Part shown: positions 1 through 12,617 of the stretch, one piece after another
Layout: each line of letters begins with the position of its first letter
Position numbering within the stretch: position 1 is the stretch's first letter
Assembly: GCA_030549175.1 (NCBI GenBank)
Contig: JAUKUA010000004.1
Location: 930,001 to 994,000 of the forward strand
DNA from: Lasiosphaeris hirsuta
Lineage: Eukaryota > Ascomycota > Sordariomycetes > Sordariales > Lasiosphaeriaceae
Length of the DNA stretch: 64,000 nt
Reading direction: 5' to 3'
Notes under the pieces: generated by a model
Told to the model about the DNA's origin: nothing
Databases searched by the model: none
What the model saw: only the letters and a program-made list of their open reading frames with translations
Translations under genes and position numbers: made by a program

Positions 1-53
1 GTTTCCGACACCTGCGAGAGCCTATAGAAAAAGTGCTGACTTTATGGTTCTAG

Positions 54-634
54 GGAAATCCTTCCGTTTCTGCCGGTCCAAGTGCCACAAAAACTTCAAG
101 ATGAAGCGTAACCCCCGCAAACTCAAGTGGACAAAGGCGTACCGCAAGAATGCCGGCAAGGAGATGGTGGTCGATAGCACACTGCAGTTCGCCGCCCGCC
201 GCAACGTTCCCGTGCGCTACAACCGCGAGCTCGTCGCCAAGACGCTCAAGGCCATGGAACGCATCGGCGAGATCCGCTCCCGCCGCGAGCGCGTCTTCTA
301 CAAGAAGCGCATAGCCGGCAAGCGTGCCCGCGAGATCATCGCCGCCCGCAAGCTAGTCGCCGACAACGAGCATCTGCTGCCCCGCCTTCGCGGCAGCGAG
401 AAGCGCCGTCTCGCCGAGCTGGCCGCCGAGGAGGGCCTCGACGCTGAGGAACTCGAGCGCCAGTCGCTCGACGCCGTTCGCGCCGCCAAGCAGAAGACCA
501 AGGCCTTTGGTGGCGAGCAGCGCAGACTCCGGGTGCGGGTCGATGGAGGTGTCGAGGAGATCACCGAGAGCACAGGAGGCGGTGTTCACAACGAGGACGA
601 CGACAACGACGACGACGGTATGGATACGGACTGA
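54..634 (+). CDS. rlp24: Ribosome biogenesis protein RLP24 (5' truncated by window edge)
   Basis: Rlp24 is an L24e-like assembly factor that occupies the eL24 site on pre-60S particles and is exchanged for the ribosomal protein after the AAA ATPase Drg1 acts in the cytoplasm. The window holds the last coding exon. Positions 1-53 look like the end of an intron, with a branch-like GCTGAC at 35-40 and an acceptor TAG at 51-53. The exon opens in phase on [19 protein letters not shown], the conserved L24e core that carries the second half of the zinc-binding site. It continues through the family block [17 protein letters not shown], a long basic helix-rich region, and an acidic Asp-rich tail (last 15 residues). 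The first ATG in this frame (position 44) lies inside the intron and is not the start. The N-terminal exon(s) with the first Cys pair lie upstream of the window. Identity is secure from the motif; the exact 5' structure is not visible. Confidence 0.93.
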
Positions 635-1551
635 GCGGTCTTTCCGACCTTGTGATTTTGGAGTCATTGGGAACTTGATCGCCCTCAGGTGCGAGTCTCT
701 GGTTGCATGGCTTCGATGGCGAGGCCCCCTAGCCATTGGGCCCAGCAAAGGCGGCAGGGTGGAGGTGCTGGGTCTGGGCCAACTGCGCAGAGGCTGGGCG
801 ACGAGTGTAAAGCCGATACGCGAGTCAAACGGCCGTGGGCGCAAAGCACCGTGGTGGAGTAGGCACCAAGCCTCGAGACGGCATTATAAAGACACTTGTA
901 CTTGGGAGGTCTTTTCTCACAAGACACCTTGCAAAGCATTTTGGGTTACGGCACGGCGTCATTGGCGTTACATAGACAGGGAGCATCCCCCCCAAAAAAA
1001 AATTGCAAAACGCCTTGCTAGTAGTCTGTGGGCTCGGTCGTGATATATATCCCATCTACCTGCTTTATCGCAGTCAGTTCATGAGCAGAAGAAACGTATC
1101 GCCTGGACAAGCACCTTGTTTGACTTGCCACGTTGATCCTGAACTTTAAGCTTTCGAAGGTGACATATTGTGGTTGTGGTCGTAGCCCTCGAGGAGACAT
1201 CTATACCTGGCATCCATCCCTATCACGCCCCCATCCACCTGTGCCACAGACACGAGAAAGACAAGGTGATCCGGGCTATCTGGTTCGATCCCATAACCTG
1301 TATAGAATACATATTATTATTGTTTGTCCCGGCTATATAGCGCTAATGCGAGAGAACCACCTTCGGACGCTATGCTCAGTTCTTCCCTACCCTCCCAGAC
1401 CCAAAACGCACTGCAATCTCAGCCAAGATTAAATTTCTCAAGTCTCTGTTGGAGCCCGCCCAGGCGGCGTCCTCGCATAGCGTGGCTTTGGAGTCCGCCT
1501 GCACCTGCCATCCCATCATCATCATCATCCGCGACGGCTGCCTCCCCCCCT
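635..1551. other. Convergent intergenic region (RLP24 / Rab6 3' ends)
   Basis: The region lies between two convergent genes and should hold both 3' UTRs. It contains a mixed C/A homopolymer run near 989-1003 and a pyrimidine-rich stretch near 1500-1550. Open frames here are short, start poorly and match no family I recognise. No RNA gene was seen. Confidence 0.6.
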
Positions 1552-2404
<853 letters not shown>

Positions 2405-3048
2405 CGTGGCAGATTGTGTCGGGTCCGGATCGGTGGTTCCGGAAATGCGCAGAAGCGTCGCGTAACAATGTCACGAAGGGACGGTATGCGTGCAGGGTTG
2501 GTGTTGGGTTTGCTTGGAGAGAAAGAATACGCAGTAGGGCTGGGGGCTGTTAATAAGCCTCGTTCCAGAGGATCCTTTGTGATGGACTCGCTAGGTTGGC
2601 TGGCTGGCAGGTTGGTTCGAGGTGTGGCTGTCGCTGGTCTGTTCCTAAACCCCGTTTGGCTGCGGCGACCGGCAAAAGGGGTTCTCCGCTGTTTTGGCGA
2701 CTCAAAGTTGCAGGAAATCCGGAATCTTGGCGGTCGTCATCTGTCATCTCAGACTGTCAGCCCGCTATGCCAGGGCCCATTGGCACCTGAAGGCCATTGC
2801 ACCAACCAGGCCTGGGGATCAGATCGACGGTTGAGAGTGGGGCGACGACACTGCACAGCGGGCCCAGACAGCTGCCAGCACCGCACGGGTGTCTCCCCTC
2901 CACGTGCACCGTGCTGATTTCTTATCTTATCGCACGGCTCGAAAATTTCCCCCACCGACAGACTATCAATGGCATCCGGAAAATAGCATCGACACTGGAC
3001 CCAGCAAAACGGCCTTTCGCGTTCCCCAGCGCTGCGAAGCCCTCAACA
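2405..3048. promoter_or_regulatory. Divergent upstream region between Rab6 and NOP53
   Basis: This 644 bp sits between two divergent start codons and should hold both 5' UTRs and core promoters. I see no clear TATA box. Open frames across it have no family resemblance. Confidence 0.55.
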
Positions 3049-4417
3049 ATGCCTGTCCTCAAGCCCCTCTCGGGTAATCCTGAGGGACCCCAACAATACA
3101 AGCAACCCTCGAGAAAGGGAAAGAAGGCATGGCGCAAGAACGTCGACGTCTCAGACGTTGTCAGGGGCCTCGAGGATGTAAATGAGCAGATCATCAAGGG
3201 GTAAGACTTTTCTCCCTCTCTTTGGCCAATTCGAACGGCTGACAATTTCTAGTGGTGTGATAGCCGAGAAGGAGTCCGCCCAGCTCTTCACACTTGACTT
3301 GGTTGGCGACGCCGCGCTCCCCAAGAAGTTCCCCAAGCATGCCAAGAAGGGTCTCAAGGCCGACGAGATAATCGCGGCACGCTCCGCAGTTCCCGCCGTA
3401 CCTATGCGCAAGCGCAATGGCGACAAGACAACCGACGGGATCCTCCCCGTCAAGAGGCAAAAGACCGACTACGTCACGCACAAGGAGCTCACAAGGCTAA
3501 AAAGGGTGGCCGACGGGCGCCACGAGTCGACCATCGAGGTCATTGACGCCGATCATGACGCCTGGGCCGTGGTCGTGGACATTGAGGAGAAGAAGGAGAT
3601 GTTTGCGTTCTTGCCCAAGATAGAGAAGGCCAAGGCGCCCAAGTCCATGCACCGGAAGCCCATCACGCTGGCGGCAAACGGCAAGTCCGTGCCCGCCATC
3701 CCACAGCCCAAGGCCGGCCACAGCTACAACCCGGCCTTTGAAGACTACCGGGACCGCCTAATAGAGGAGAGCGACAAGGTTGTCGCCGTCGAGCGCAAGC
3801 GCATCGCCGAGCTTGAGGCAGAGCGGGTCAAACTGGAGGCATCCGTGAAGTCTGCGGCCGAGGCCGAGGCGGCAGAGGCACGTGCTGATATGTCCGAGTG
3901 GGAAGAAGATTCCGCGTGGGAAGGGTTCGAGAGTGGTGGAGAGGAGCTGGTTGGCAAGGCCAAGAGGCCGGTGCGCAAGACACAAGCCCAGCGGAACAAG
4001 ATCAAGCGCCGTAAGGAGGAAGAACGCAAAGCTAAGCACGATGCCAAGTTAAAGAAGAAGCTTCAGCAGTCCGAGCGCATTAAGCAGATTGCGCTTGAGG
4101 TTGCCGAGGCGGAGCGTGCTATGGAGCTGGCCAAGGTCGTGCTGGACGACGAGGAAGAAGAGGGCAATGACGAGGAGCTGCGGCGGAGGCAGCTGGGCAA
4201 GTTCAGGCTCCCAGAGAAGGACTTGGAGCTAGTGCTGCCTGACGAGCTGCAGGATTCTTTGAGGTTGCTGAAGCCCGAGGGAGATTTGCTCAAGGACAGG
4301 TATCGCAACATGCTGGTTCGGGGTAAGCTGGAGAGCCGGAGGAGGCTTCCGTTCAGGAAACAGGCCAACGTCAAGATTACCGAGAAGTGGACATACAAGG
4401 ACTTCAAGCTGGATTAA
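3049..4417 (+). CDS. nop53: Ribosome biogenesis protein NOP53 (GLTSCR2/PICT1 family)
   Basis: Nop53 is a nucleolar pre-60S factor that recruits the exosome helicase Mtr4 for 3' processing of 7S pre-rRNA. It has two exons, 3049-3200 and 3253-4417, with a 52 nt intron (GTAAGA...GGCTGAC...TCTAG), giving 438 aa, normal for the family. The N-terminal family block is visible as KGKKAWRKNVDVSDVVRGLE, followed across the splice by GGVIAEKESAQLFTLDLVGD. The middle is charged with long Lys/Glu-rich helices. The C-terminal block ELRRRQLGKFRLPEKDLELV and the closing FRKQANVKITEKWTYKDFKL are typical. The ATG at 3049 is chosen because it leads straight into the conserved N-terminus; upstream in-frame codons are UTR-like. 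The gene is convergent with NDE1. Confidence 0.93.
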
Positions 4418-5326
4418 GCGATATACACGGGTTGGGAAAAGTAGTACGAGGCAATATATGTGGGACGATTTCTGTGGAATTGGCTTCCGACCAAGTGCTG
4501 CTGCTGTGTCTCATTGCTGTGAACATGGCGGTGAACTATTGGGATGATTCACGGATAAGTGATATGGTCACTGCAGAATCCCGTGACATACTATTGCTCA
4601 AGCTGTTTTCGCACCCAGCGCCTTGCTCTTTGACTTCATGTCGCCAAGCGGCAAGTTGAAAGGAATCTTATTTGCAATGTATATATGCCTCGATCGGCCG
4701 GGGGAATAGGCCTGCAGAAAAGACAAAGGAAAATGAAAACCAACGACCAAAACGCTTCGTGTCATACCGGCATTAACCGACTATATGTTACACCTCAAAT
4801 CCAGCTCTCTACTGCGCTTCCAGATCTACGCTCGCTCATAGTAAATGTCAGCCCGCCCTTTCCAGTCCGCAATCTCCCTCCCAGCCATGCTTCTCGCAAG
4901 TGCTCGCTGTTGGGTAGTTCGCTGTCCGCCACCCAGTCTGCTCTGCCAAGCTCTCGCATTTTTGGCCCTTTTTGATGTTGCGGCCGCGTGCCTCCCGTCG
5001 TGTTCGGCTTTGGGACTTTGAAGCGCCGATGAGTAAGAGAAGGACCCCCTACGTGATTCGTCGGCGGGGCCAGGTCTGTTCTGCTCCTCCAGGTCCCTAT
5101 TACCATCAGAGCAGACCTGGCCGATCCTTGAAGTGTACGGGACGCTGTCCAGCATGCTGGGCGCGCCTGCGCCGACAATGTCACTGACGTTCTCCCCACG
5201 CTCACTGCATGGGCGGGTGCGGATGGCTAGCGCGGTATCATTGTAGCAAACGCTCTCAGCTCCGCCCACAGCGACCAAATGGATAAAAACACAGACACCC
5301 TTCCAACATAGCCCTCTAGACCAAGC
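4418..5326. other. Convergent intergenic region (NOP53 / NDE1 3' ends)
   Basis: This 909 bp should contain both 3' UTRs. Two overlapping minus-strand frames of 136-150 aa near 4795-5278 are open but low in family-like composition. I saw no RNA gene or repeat. Confidence 0.5.
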
Positions 5327-7442
5327 CTAAAAGCTGCTCAAATCTAGTACCCAAGTCAGCACACTATCACGGATCATGGGAGGGAGAGGGGGGGGGGAGG
5401 GCAAAAAGCTCACCTCGCCCAAACATTGACCTCTTAGCCCAATCCATGGCCATCAACACGCGCGTTCTGAAGCTGACGCTCTGCGCAAAATAGATACTCC
5501 GCCACGCATACACGGCCCACAAGCCACCAGCCATACTCCAGCCCTGGCCAAAGTCGAACACGGCCGAGTTGCCGATGTACGCCAGACTGCCCAGGTGCCT
5601 GTACTCAAAAGCTTTGTACACGGCGGCATCCAGGTCACCCTCGATGATGTCGTTGGCGGCTAGGCCCTCCTGGGCGCGCGCCAGCTTGTTAAACTTGTGC
5701 GCGAGGTACTGGCCCTGCTGGTTGGCGCGCTGGGCGGTGGCGGGCAGACTGGTCAACTTGCTGTCAATCTGCTTGAGCAGCTCGCGCAGCTCGCCGAACC
5801 CGAGAGTGCCTGACTGGTCCTTGTCATACTCGTGAAACAGCTTGTCGAGGCGCTTGAGGTGACCGACAGCCTGCGGGAACTGCTTCTTGACTTGGGTGGC
5901 GACGGCGCGCCAGTCACTGAAGTGCAACTCGAGGCTCTCGGGGTCCTTGCCCCGCTTCCAAGCTAGGCGGCGGAGGAAGCTGACAATGTGATCGGCGACG
6001 TTGTTCTGCACGGTGGAGCAGTCGCCGATGGCGTACACATCACCTAGGGGCGTCCCGTTGAGGCGGAGGTGGGTGTCGGTTTCGAGCGCGTGCCGGTTGG
6101 TCTGCGCGTCGCCGAGTCTTTCAGCGAGGCGCTGGCAGAGGTCGGACTGTGACACGCCTGTGGACCAAAGGCAGAAACCCATCGGGATTTCCTTTGTCAC
6201 CACGGAGCCGTCATCGCGTTTCTGTGAGAAGACGATCGAATCGGCTCGAACCTCGCCCACACGTGAGTTGGTCAAAACCTCAACCTGGTCCCGGGCAAAC
6301 CGCTCCTCGGCATATTTGGAAAGGGTCTCGTCGTATGTGTTGAGAATATGGTCGCGGCTCTGAATTAGATGCACCGAAATCTCGTTCCGTAGCAGCCGGG
6401 GAAAGTGCAGTGTCAAATCTTCGTTGAGTAAGTCAAAGATCTCAGCCGCGAACTCGACACCCGTGGGCCCTCCTCCGCAGACGACAAAAGACAGTAGCCG
6501 CCTCCGCTCCTCGTCAGAAGTCGTGGGGAGACAAGAGACCTCCAAGTTCTGAATAATTTTGTTGCGTATTTGACGGGCGTCACTGATGTCCTTGAGGAAA
6601 TGGCAGTTCTCCAAGCCCTTGACTCCGTGGGAGTTTGTGACGGAGCCAACTCCGATCACCAGCTTGTCATATGGAACATAGAACCTCTCTTCATGGCCGC
6701 TGCAGTCAACCTGGGAGACCTCGACTAGCCGCGCAGAGAAATCAACGTCATCGGCGCTAGCGCGAATAAAGTGACCCTTGACATCGTGTATTATTCTCCT
6801 GATAGGCTCCATCAGGGACTTCAGCTCAAGCGTACCCACCGTCGCGGATGGCAGCATAGGCGTAAATAGAAAGTAGTTCGTCGGCGAGATAACCGTGACA
6901 TGGTAGTTGTCGGGGTTTAGCTCCTTCAGCAGGGCAACGCTGCCCCAGCCGCCACCGAGGATTACCAGCTTCGGCTTGTCCTTTTGCTTCTGCATCTCTT
7001 CCGTGTCATCGTCGTCGATACAGGCCTCGAGGATCGGGAGGTTCTTGGGGCCGCCCCGGCGGGGATTTAGGGCAAGCTGGGAGACGGCCACTTCGCCGTG
7101 CATCCCGTCCGACTTGTAGGTCGAGGCATCGTAGAGGAAGAAGGCGACAACGCCAGCGCTGATAACGACAACTGAGCTCCCGAACCAGGCAGCGGTGCGG
7201 TAGGCAAAGTTGAGAAGCCTGGATGTGCTGCGAGGAAGGGGCGCTCCAGATAATTGGCGCGCCTGGGTCTGGCGGAGAGCCAACAGCTTCCATGATCGCG
7301 CAGTGGGCGTAGCTGGCGATGCTTTTGGTGTTTTTGTGAACAGGGTGCGGCTCTGGGCGGCGCTCCTTGAACCCCTTCCTATGGACGCGATCGTGGCTGG
7401 GCTGAAGCGCCCAGCTTGCCTCGCGATCCGCGAGCTGAGCAT
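5327..7442 (-). CDS. nde1: External (alternative) NADH:ubiquinone oxidoreductase with EF-hand, NDE1 type
   Basis: Type II NADH dehydrogenase of the inner mitochondrial membrane. It oxidises cytosolic NAD(P)H and reduces ubiquinone without pumping protons. The N-terminus is Arg/Ser-rich like a presequence and is followed by a membrane span (about residues 84-105). The first Rossmann motif GGGWGS (163-168) binds FAD, and the second, CGGGPTGVEFAAE (322-334), binds NADH. YAIGDCST (470-477) is the second FAD contact. The calcium loop YDKDQSGTLGFGEL near 540 marks the calcium-responsive NDE1 class. The coding region has a large exon 7442-5414 and, as I read it, a 17 nt last exon 5343-5327 after a 70 nt intron (GTGAGC...GTGCTGAC...TACTAG). 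This gives a C-terminus of FGRDLSSF and 681 aa. Reading straight through the donor instead gives a Pro-rich tail foreign to the family. Confidence 0.94.
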
Positions 7443-8349
7443 CGTGACGGCGTTGCGTTCAAACCGCTCTACGCGGCGATGACGTCAATACCAAAAGCGG
7501 ATACAATGTCTGTTGGCGGTGCGATTGAGTATTTATGGTCGCAAGTCGAAAAGCATCGCTGGAAATCCAGGTGGCGGCTTCGCAGAAAGAAATTCCTGCA
7601 GAAAAAGACTCACAAACGAGCGTCAGCAGTGTGGAATGGACGAGCTGTCGAGGGGTTTGTCATGGCTGCACTCGCTCTATCGCCATCCGAAGCAGTGTCG
7701 AGCGAACCAAGTGGCGGACAGCTTGCCCCTGTCCCAATTCAGGAGCACCTTCGGTTGCTGCCGGGGGCGAAGGGGGCTGGACCGGTGGTTTGTGCGCACA
7801 GTGCCAGATCGTGGTCACCGCCCATTGCCTGGCTAAGCGCCACCTATTTCCGCTGACAGATAGCGCTGCGCTGGCGCTATGGCCTGTTTCAGCTCCGCTA
7901 GGTTCGACAACCAGATCACAGTGCGCATTCCATGCATATCTTACACCACTGAGGCAGCTTATTCACCTCCACGCCATACCTGGTTGAGGCTCCTCCTTCG
8001 GCCTACCTATGAGAGGAGGATGTCTTGCAGTGCCTTTTTTTTTCCCTTTCGGTATCCGAGCCTTCCATCCAAGCTACAGGTTGGAGGCTCCAGGTCCAAG
8101 TTTGCTCCATGTGCCTGGTGACTAACTACCTGTGATACACAGTCCAGAACCCTTGGATCAGCCGTGCAGTGGACAAGTCAAACTTGTGTCAAGCTCAAGC
8201 ATAACGGCAAGTGACTTCGAGGTACTATATAAGCTCTGTCCCCAAAAACATCGCGGTCGACAACGAGAATTCCCTATGTAGGGGATATCGGATATACATA
8301 CGCCGTAGCCATGCATGCCGTAGGGATAACTCTTCCGCATTGTTCGGCT
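7443..8349. promoter_or_regulatory. NDE1 upstream region and URK1 3' flank
   Basis: Both neighbours lie on the minus strand, so this 907 bp should contain the NDE1 promoter/5' UTR (next to 7442) and the URK1 3' UTR (next to 8350). A short T run lies at 8035-8043. No convincing gene is present. Confidence 0.5.
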
Positions 8350-10170
8350 TCAGCAGCGGAAATATCTTGTCTCCACCCATCTTTCCTCAACGTCCGCTAC
8401 CATATTCCCCACCACGACTGTAATGTCAGGAAATACCTTGGTCAGCCGGTGCAGCCCCAGCTGCCCGGCGCTGTACGTCGCCAATACGATCCGCTCAGGC
8501 TTGACACCATGATCCACCAACACCTGGACAGCCATCAACGCGGAGCCGCCGCTGCTCATCTGGGCATCGAGGAGGAGTACCGCCTCGTGCTTATCTATGT
8601 CCTTGGGAAGCACAAGAAAGTGCAACTCAGGCTCGCCCGTTCGGATATTGCTCTGGATAAGGACCCGGCCCGTCTTGCAGTCCGGAATAACACGCTTGAG
8701 GCCGGTTTCGAGAGCGGCACCTCCACGCAGTACAATGACAGCTGACACATCGCCCCGGGGACGCAAACCGGCATAAGAGTAGCCCTGAGGAGTGATGACC
8801 GTTGTCGGTGTAAAGGGGATGTTGTTCAGCGCCCTATCAAGTATCAGCGTGAGACGAGTGCGGGGCGCGAGGGACTGCATACTGCTCTATCAGCTTGACC
8901 GTGAAGCGATCAAAATAAAATATAAAGTCTTCACTGGATGTGTCGATGTCACGGATTATCGTGTTCATACCACGAAGTTGAGAGGTCTGCTCCAATACAA
9001 ACACCTTGTCGGAAAGGGGCTCCGACTTTGCCTCCAGCTCTAGGCGAGTGAGTTCCGTCCTGTGGTGTATCGATTTTTCAAGCAGCTTCTGCTGGATGAA
9101 TTGGCCAACCATTGCTGCGACAATTAGAAACCTGGTCCCCGTGTTCGTCTGGCACACTTACACATGGCAACGTGGTTCTCGACCCCTCGTGGGACAATGA
9201 TATCGGCAACCTTTCTTTGCGGGTCGACGTACTGCGAACAAAGCATTAGAGCACGGCTTTTTCTGAACTCGCGCTATTTACCTTCTCAAAGTTAGGCTTG
9301 ACAAAAGCAAACCATTGCTTGATGATACCCTCGATATCGCGGCCGCGATCTCGAACATCTCGCAATACTTGTACACGTTAGGTCACGGTGGATGGCGTGA
9401 GGGAGCATGTTACGACTTACATCTTCGTGAGAGGCAGGTGTCTGCATCGGCCTCGCAGAATATCTACCGTCGTTAGCCAAATGGTGCATACAGTGCAGCC
9501 CGCTCTATTACCTTCATGTCTAGCAGGTCGAGAACTCTCGGGTCATACAGGGCAAAGATGCCCTCGAGTATGAGAACATGGGGCGAGTAAATGGCAGTGG
9601 TTTTGTCAAGGCGAGCATGCTTCTCAAACGAATACACGGGGATTTCAGCACGCTTCCTATTCGAGCATGAGCATCAGATAGGCGACCATGGATGGTGGGA
9701 TATTCCCATCTGAATGCCATCAATCAACTTACCCGGCCTTGAGATCTCGAAGCCTTTCTACCAGGACGTCAAAGTCGATGGCCTGAGATCCAATGAGCAT
9801 TGCAATTTGTGGCCCGGTTGCTACATGGCCGAGCTTACATCTGGGGAATCAAAGTCGTATTCATTTCGAAAAGCCCTCTTCGAGGCTTCCATGTCTAAAC
9901 TCTTGTAGAAAGAATCCTGTAGCGGGACGGTGAGTCCCTCGACCTAAGATGCTACTTGGGGACATCCGAACTCACAATGGACAGGATGACAACCCATGGC
10001 AGGTTCAGCTTGTTCACAATGGCCTGGGACAAGGTCGACTTGCCAGAGCCGGAGCTCCCAGCGATGCCAATAATACTGACATCGGCCCAGGGCGGGGCGT
10101 AATGGGTCCTCTTTGCAATGGTGCCGTTCGGCACGCCGTCTGTGAGACCGGCGCCGACGGAGTCGCCCAT
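8350..10170 (-). CDS. urk1: Uridine kinase with C-terminal uracil-phosphoribosyltransferase-like domain
   Basis: Pyrimidine salvage enzyme that phosphorylates uridine and cytidine; the fungal form carries a UPRTase-like C-terminal domain. I assembled nine exons: 10170-9976, 9916-9839, 9782-9733, 9656-9512, 9463-9421, 9367-9282, 9231-9162, 9114-8883 and 8833-8350 (460 aa). All eight introns are 47-76 nt and start with GT. The kinase P-loop GSSGSGKS is at residues 38-45. The uridine-binding segment LSIDSFYKSL crosses intron 1. VLILEGIFALYDPRVLDLLD and IFCEADADTCLSRR follow, then RGRDIEGIIKQW. The UPRT part has TPQGYSYAGLRPRG and VLLLDAQMSSGGSALMA. The start at 10170 is the first true ATG in frame; the longer frame upstream begins with TTG. 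With eight introns it is the most intron-rich gene in the window. It is divergent from GID8. Confidence 0.94.
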
Positions 10171-10834
10171 GATTGGTGGGGGTTGAGAAGCGACACACGG
10201 TGCTGACTCGAAGCCGCAAGCCGTCAAGATTGCAGTATGATTACTCAGAAGGGAAAACGGAACGGGTTATTGCAGGTAATAAGGAATGGGAACCGACATC
10301 TTGTGCCCTTTTAGAAAGCTTCCCTGCTAAGCTTTAGAGGGGGGAAATGGGCCACAAAACAAAGGTCAGATTGCTAAAGGGAAGGTCGTGAACCACTCCC
10401 TGTCGGCGCCACCCGTTGCCCAATGCCCTCAAGGCAGACGCCTGCTTGTTGGCGCAACTGGCAGAGGGTCAAACGACTTGGCGCCTGGCTCTTGACACTG
10501 TGGGTCGTGGCTGGTGAATGCAGAACTAATGTGTAAAGCCACAGACCCCACCCCAACACTTTTCTACCTCGGGTTAGGTTGCTGTGAGCCCCACCTGAGG
10601 GGGTGGGTAAGAGGTGGTAGGAGCTCGGACACATTCTCGCTTGTCAGGTTCTGCTCACCACAGTGATTCAATTCTCTCCACCGCCCATATCTACCCGCAT
10701 CATTTCTCTCTCCTTCCTCTTTTCTTTTCCCAACCAAAGGTGACCATCGCCTTGCGGTCTAAACGATCTCCTCGCGAGTTCGTGCCACCGGTGGACGCAA
10801 ATGTGAAGCCCTCTGTTCCCTCAACACCAGGCAC
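10171..10834. promoter_or_regulatory. Divergent upstream region between URK1 and GID8
   Basis: This 664 bp lies between two start codons. A start-stop mini-uORF (ATG TGA) lies at 10801-10806, 28 nt before the assigned GID8 ATG. A pyrimidine-rich stretch at 10680-10735 would fit transcription initiation for GID8. Confidence 0.5.
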
Positions 10835-12106
10835 ATGTCCAGCGGGAACGCCAACCTTGATTTGGCTGGCTTCGACCTTGACTCTTCCGTTCAGCTCCGC
10901 GACTTCATTTTCGCACAGTTTGCGGAAGACCTTGGCCGAATGGTATGTTGCCGCTCTATTCACGGAACCCCTCCCAGTCGCTAACCGCGCCCCACCCTTC
11001 CAGACTTCCTCAACATCCACAGCAACTCCTCTGAAGCATGCTTTCGAGGCGCGGGTTGTCGACGTCAAGTCGCCCAAGAGGTAAGCTATCACTACCTTCC
11101 TATTCCAGTCCTGCTGCCCTGGCAAAATGATGATCGCGTAAATGGGAATCTCTCTGAAAATTCCGTGTTGAGAAAACCTGCACATCTCGTATTTACTGAA
11201 CTGCCCATACCTCTGGTCTCGACTGTCGCAAGCTCAACATTTGAAGCTCTGCTAACATGACACCCAGCGATATCAATGCTCTTATCCTAGACTATCTGAC
11301 GATGGAAGGCTACCCCAAAGCCGCCGCCAAGTTCTCAAAGGAAGCAAATCTCCGGCCTCAGCAAGATGGTCCCTTGATCACGGCCAGGCAGGAGATCAAG
11401 GACGCGATCCTCAATGGAAACATTGAGGTCGCAATAACAGCTCTGAATGAGCTTGAGCCAGAGGTATGCGATATCATTTCCTCTTCAACCCCACTCCGAT
11501 GCGATGATTAGAACCAGAGTTTCAACATGCACCACTCATAGGCCTTCGGGCTGAGGATGAGAACCAACCACTTATCAATATGAGCATCAATCATACAATC
11601 TCCACATGTATTCAGTCTACTTTGAAGATCGGAAACTAATAGTAGAATAGATCTTGGACAAAGACCCGAAGCTACATTTTTCGCTTTTGCGGTTGCAACT
11701 GGTAGAGCTGATTCGTCAGTGCAATGGTGGAGATATCACCCCTGCCTTGGACTTTGCGACTAAGAAGTTGGCTCCCCGCGCAGCCATGAACCAGGACTTT
11801 CTCAAGGACCTAGAGAAGACAATGGCTCTGCTTATCTTCCCCCATGACAACCTGGCGCCGGAGCTCGGAGCACTGCTGCGTTCTGACCTTCGGCAAACCA
11901 CGGCCACAAAAGTCAACGAAGCAATCCTGGAACGGCAAGCTCGGCGACGTGAGGCTGCTATAAGGCAGCTTGTCAGGATGCGGGCTTGGGCGGAGACGTC
12001 GGCCCGGTCCAAGAAGAAGGACCTCCCGGATAGAATCGAGCTGGGCCTCTTTGGGGAGGACGGCGATTATCATGAGAATGGCCATGAGCCAATGATCACG
12101 ACGTGA
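10835..12106 (+). CDS. gid8: GID/CTLH E3 ligase scaffold subunit GID8 (LisH-CTLH-CRA)
   Basis: Gid8 is the scaffold of the GID/CTLH ubiquitin ligase, which in yeast marks gluconeogenic enzymes for degradation when glucose returns. Four exons: 10835-10942, 11004-11080, 11268-11463 and 11651-12106, giving 278 aa. Introns are 61, 187 and 187 nt, long for this window. The LisH motif SDINALILDYLTMEGYPKAA begins at residue 62. The CTLH region follows (ARQEIKDAILNGNIEVAI), then the CRA domain with LQLVELIRQC, LEKTMALLIF and a C-terminal KKDLPDRIELGLFGE. The 36-residue first exon is an N-terminal extension that I cannot match. An in-frame ATG at 10940 would give a shorter protein starting MTSSTSTATP, so the true start is uncertain. 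The ATG at 11257 lies in intron 2 and is not used. Confidence 0.9.
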
Positions 12107-12617
12107 GTCGTTAATGAGGTGCTCATGGCATCTGTAATCCTTCTGTTCTTTATAAAGCGTGGCGGATTGGCGTTTGGTTAAAACCCGAAACATTCGGGAG
12201 ATGGTTGCATGACGAATGGCGTCACAGGAACGGCCAACGCATATTGGCCCGTCTCAATGATTGATTTATTTTGGGAAGCTGGCAACGATATCCGTACGTC
12301 GGTCTATACACATTTGGGATACCTTTATCATTAGCAATGTTTAGTTATAGATCGACTCAATAAAAAGACTTTTCAAGAACTTGCCGCTGCCTATAAGCCT
12401 GTGCCTCATCCTGACTACCCACTGCACATGGTAAATAGGAGCAGACCTTATGATGCATTATTCTCACTGAAACTCCCGCACATTGCAAAACGAATGCTTT
12501 TTCAACATTTCATTCTCTAAACTTGGTTCCAATAAGCCAACCCGTATGTACAGCGCAACACAATCTCATCTCTTCTTACGCCCCGTTTCCACCCCTTCTG
12601 TGTACCAAAATTTTCCT
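12107..12617. other. Convergent intergenic region (GID8 / NDUFS4 3' ends)
   Basis: This 511 bp should hold two 3' UTRs. A possible GT donor overlaps the GID8 stop (12104), but the stop at 12106 gives a family-like C-terminus (PMITT). Nothing else was recognised. Confidence 0.5.

Noticed and set aside
507..1043. 178 aa plus-strand frame downstream of RLP24
   Set aside because: It overlaps the RLP24 coding sequence in another frame and continues into UTR, with no family-like motifs.
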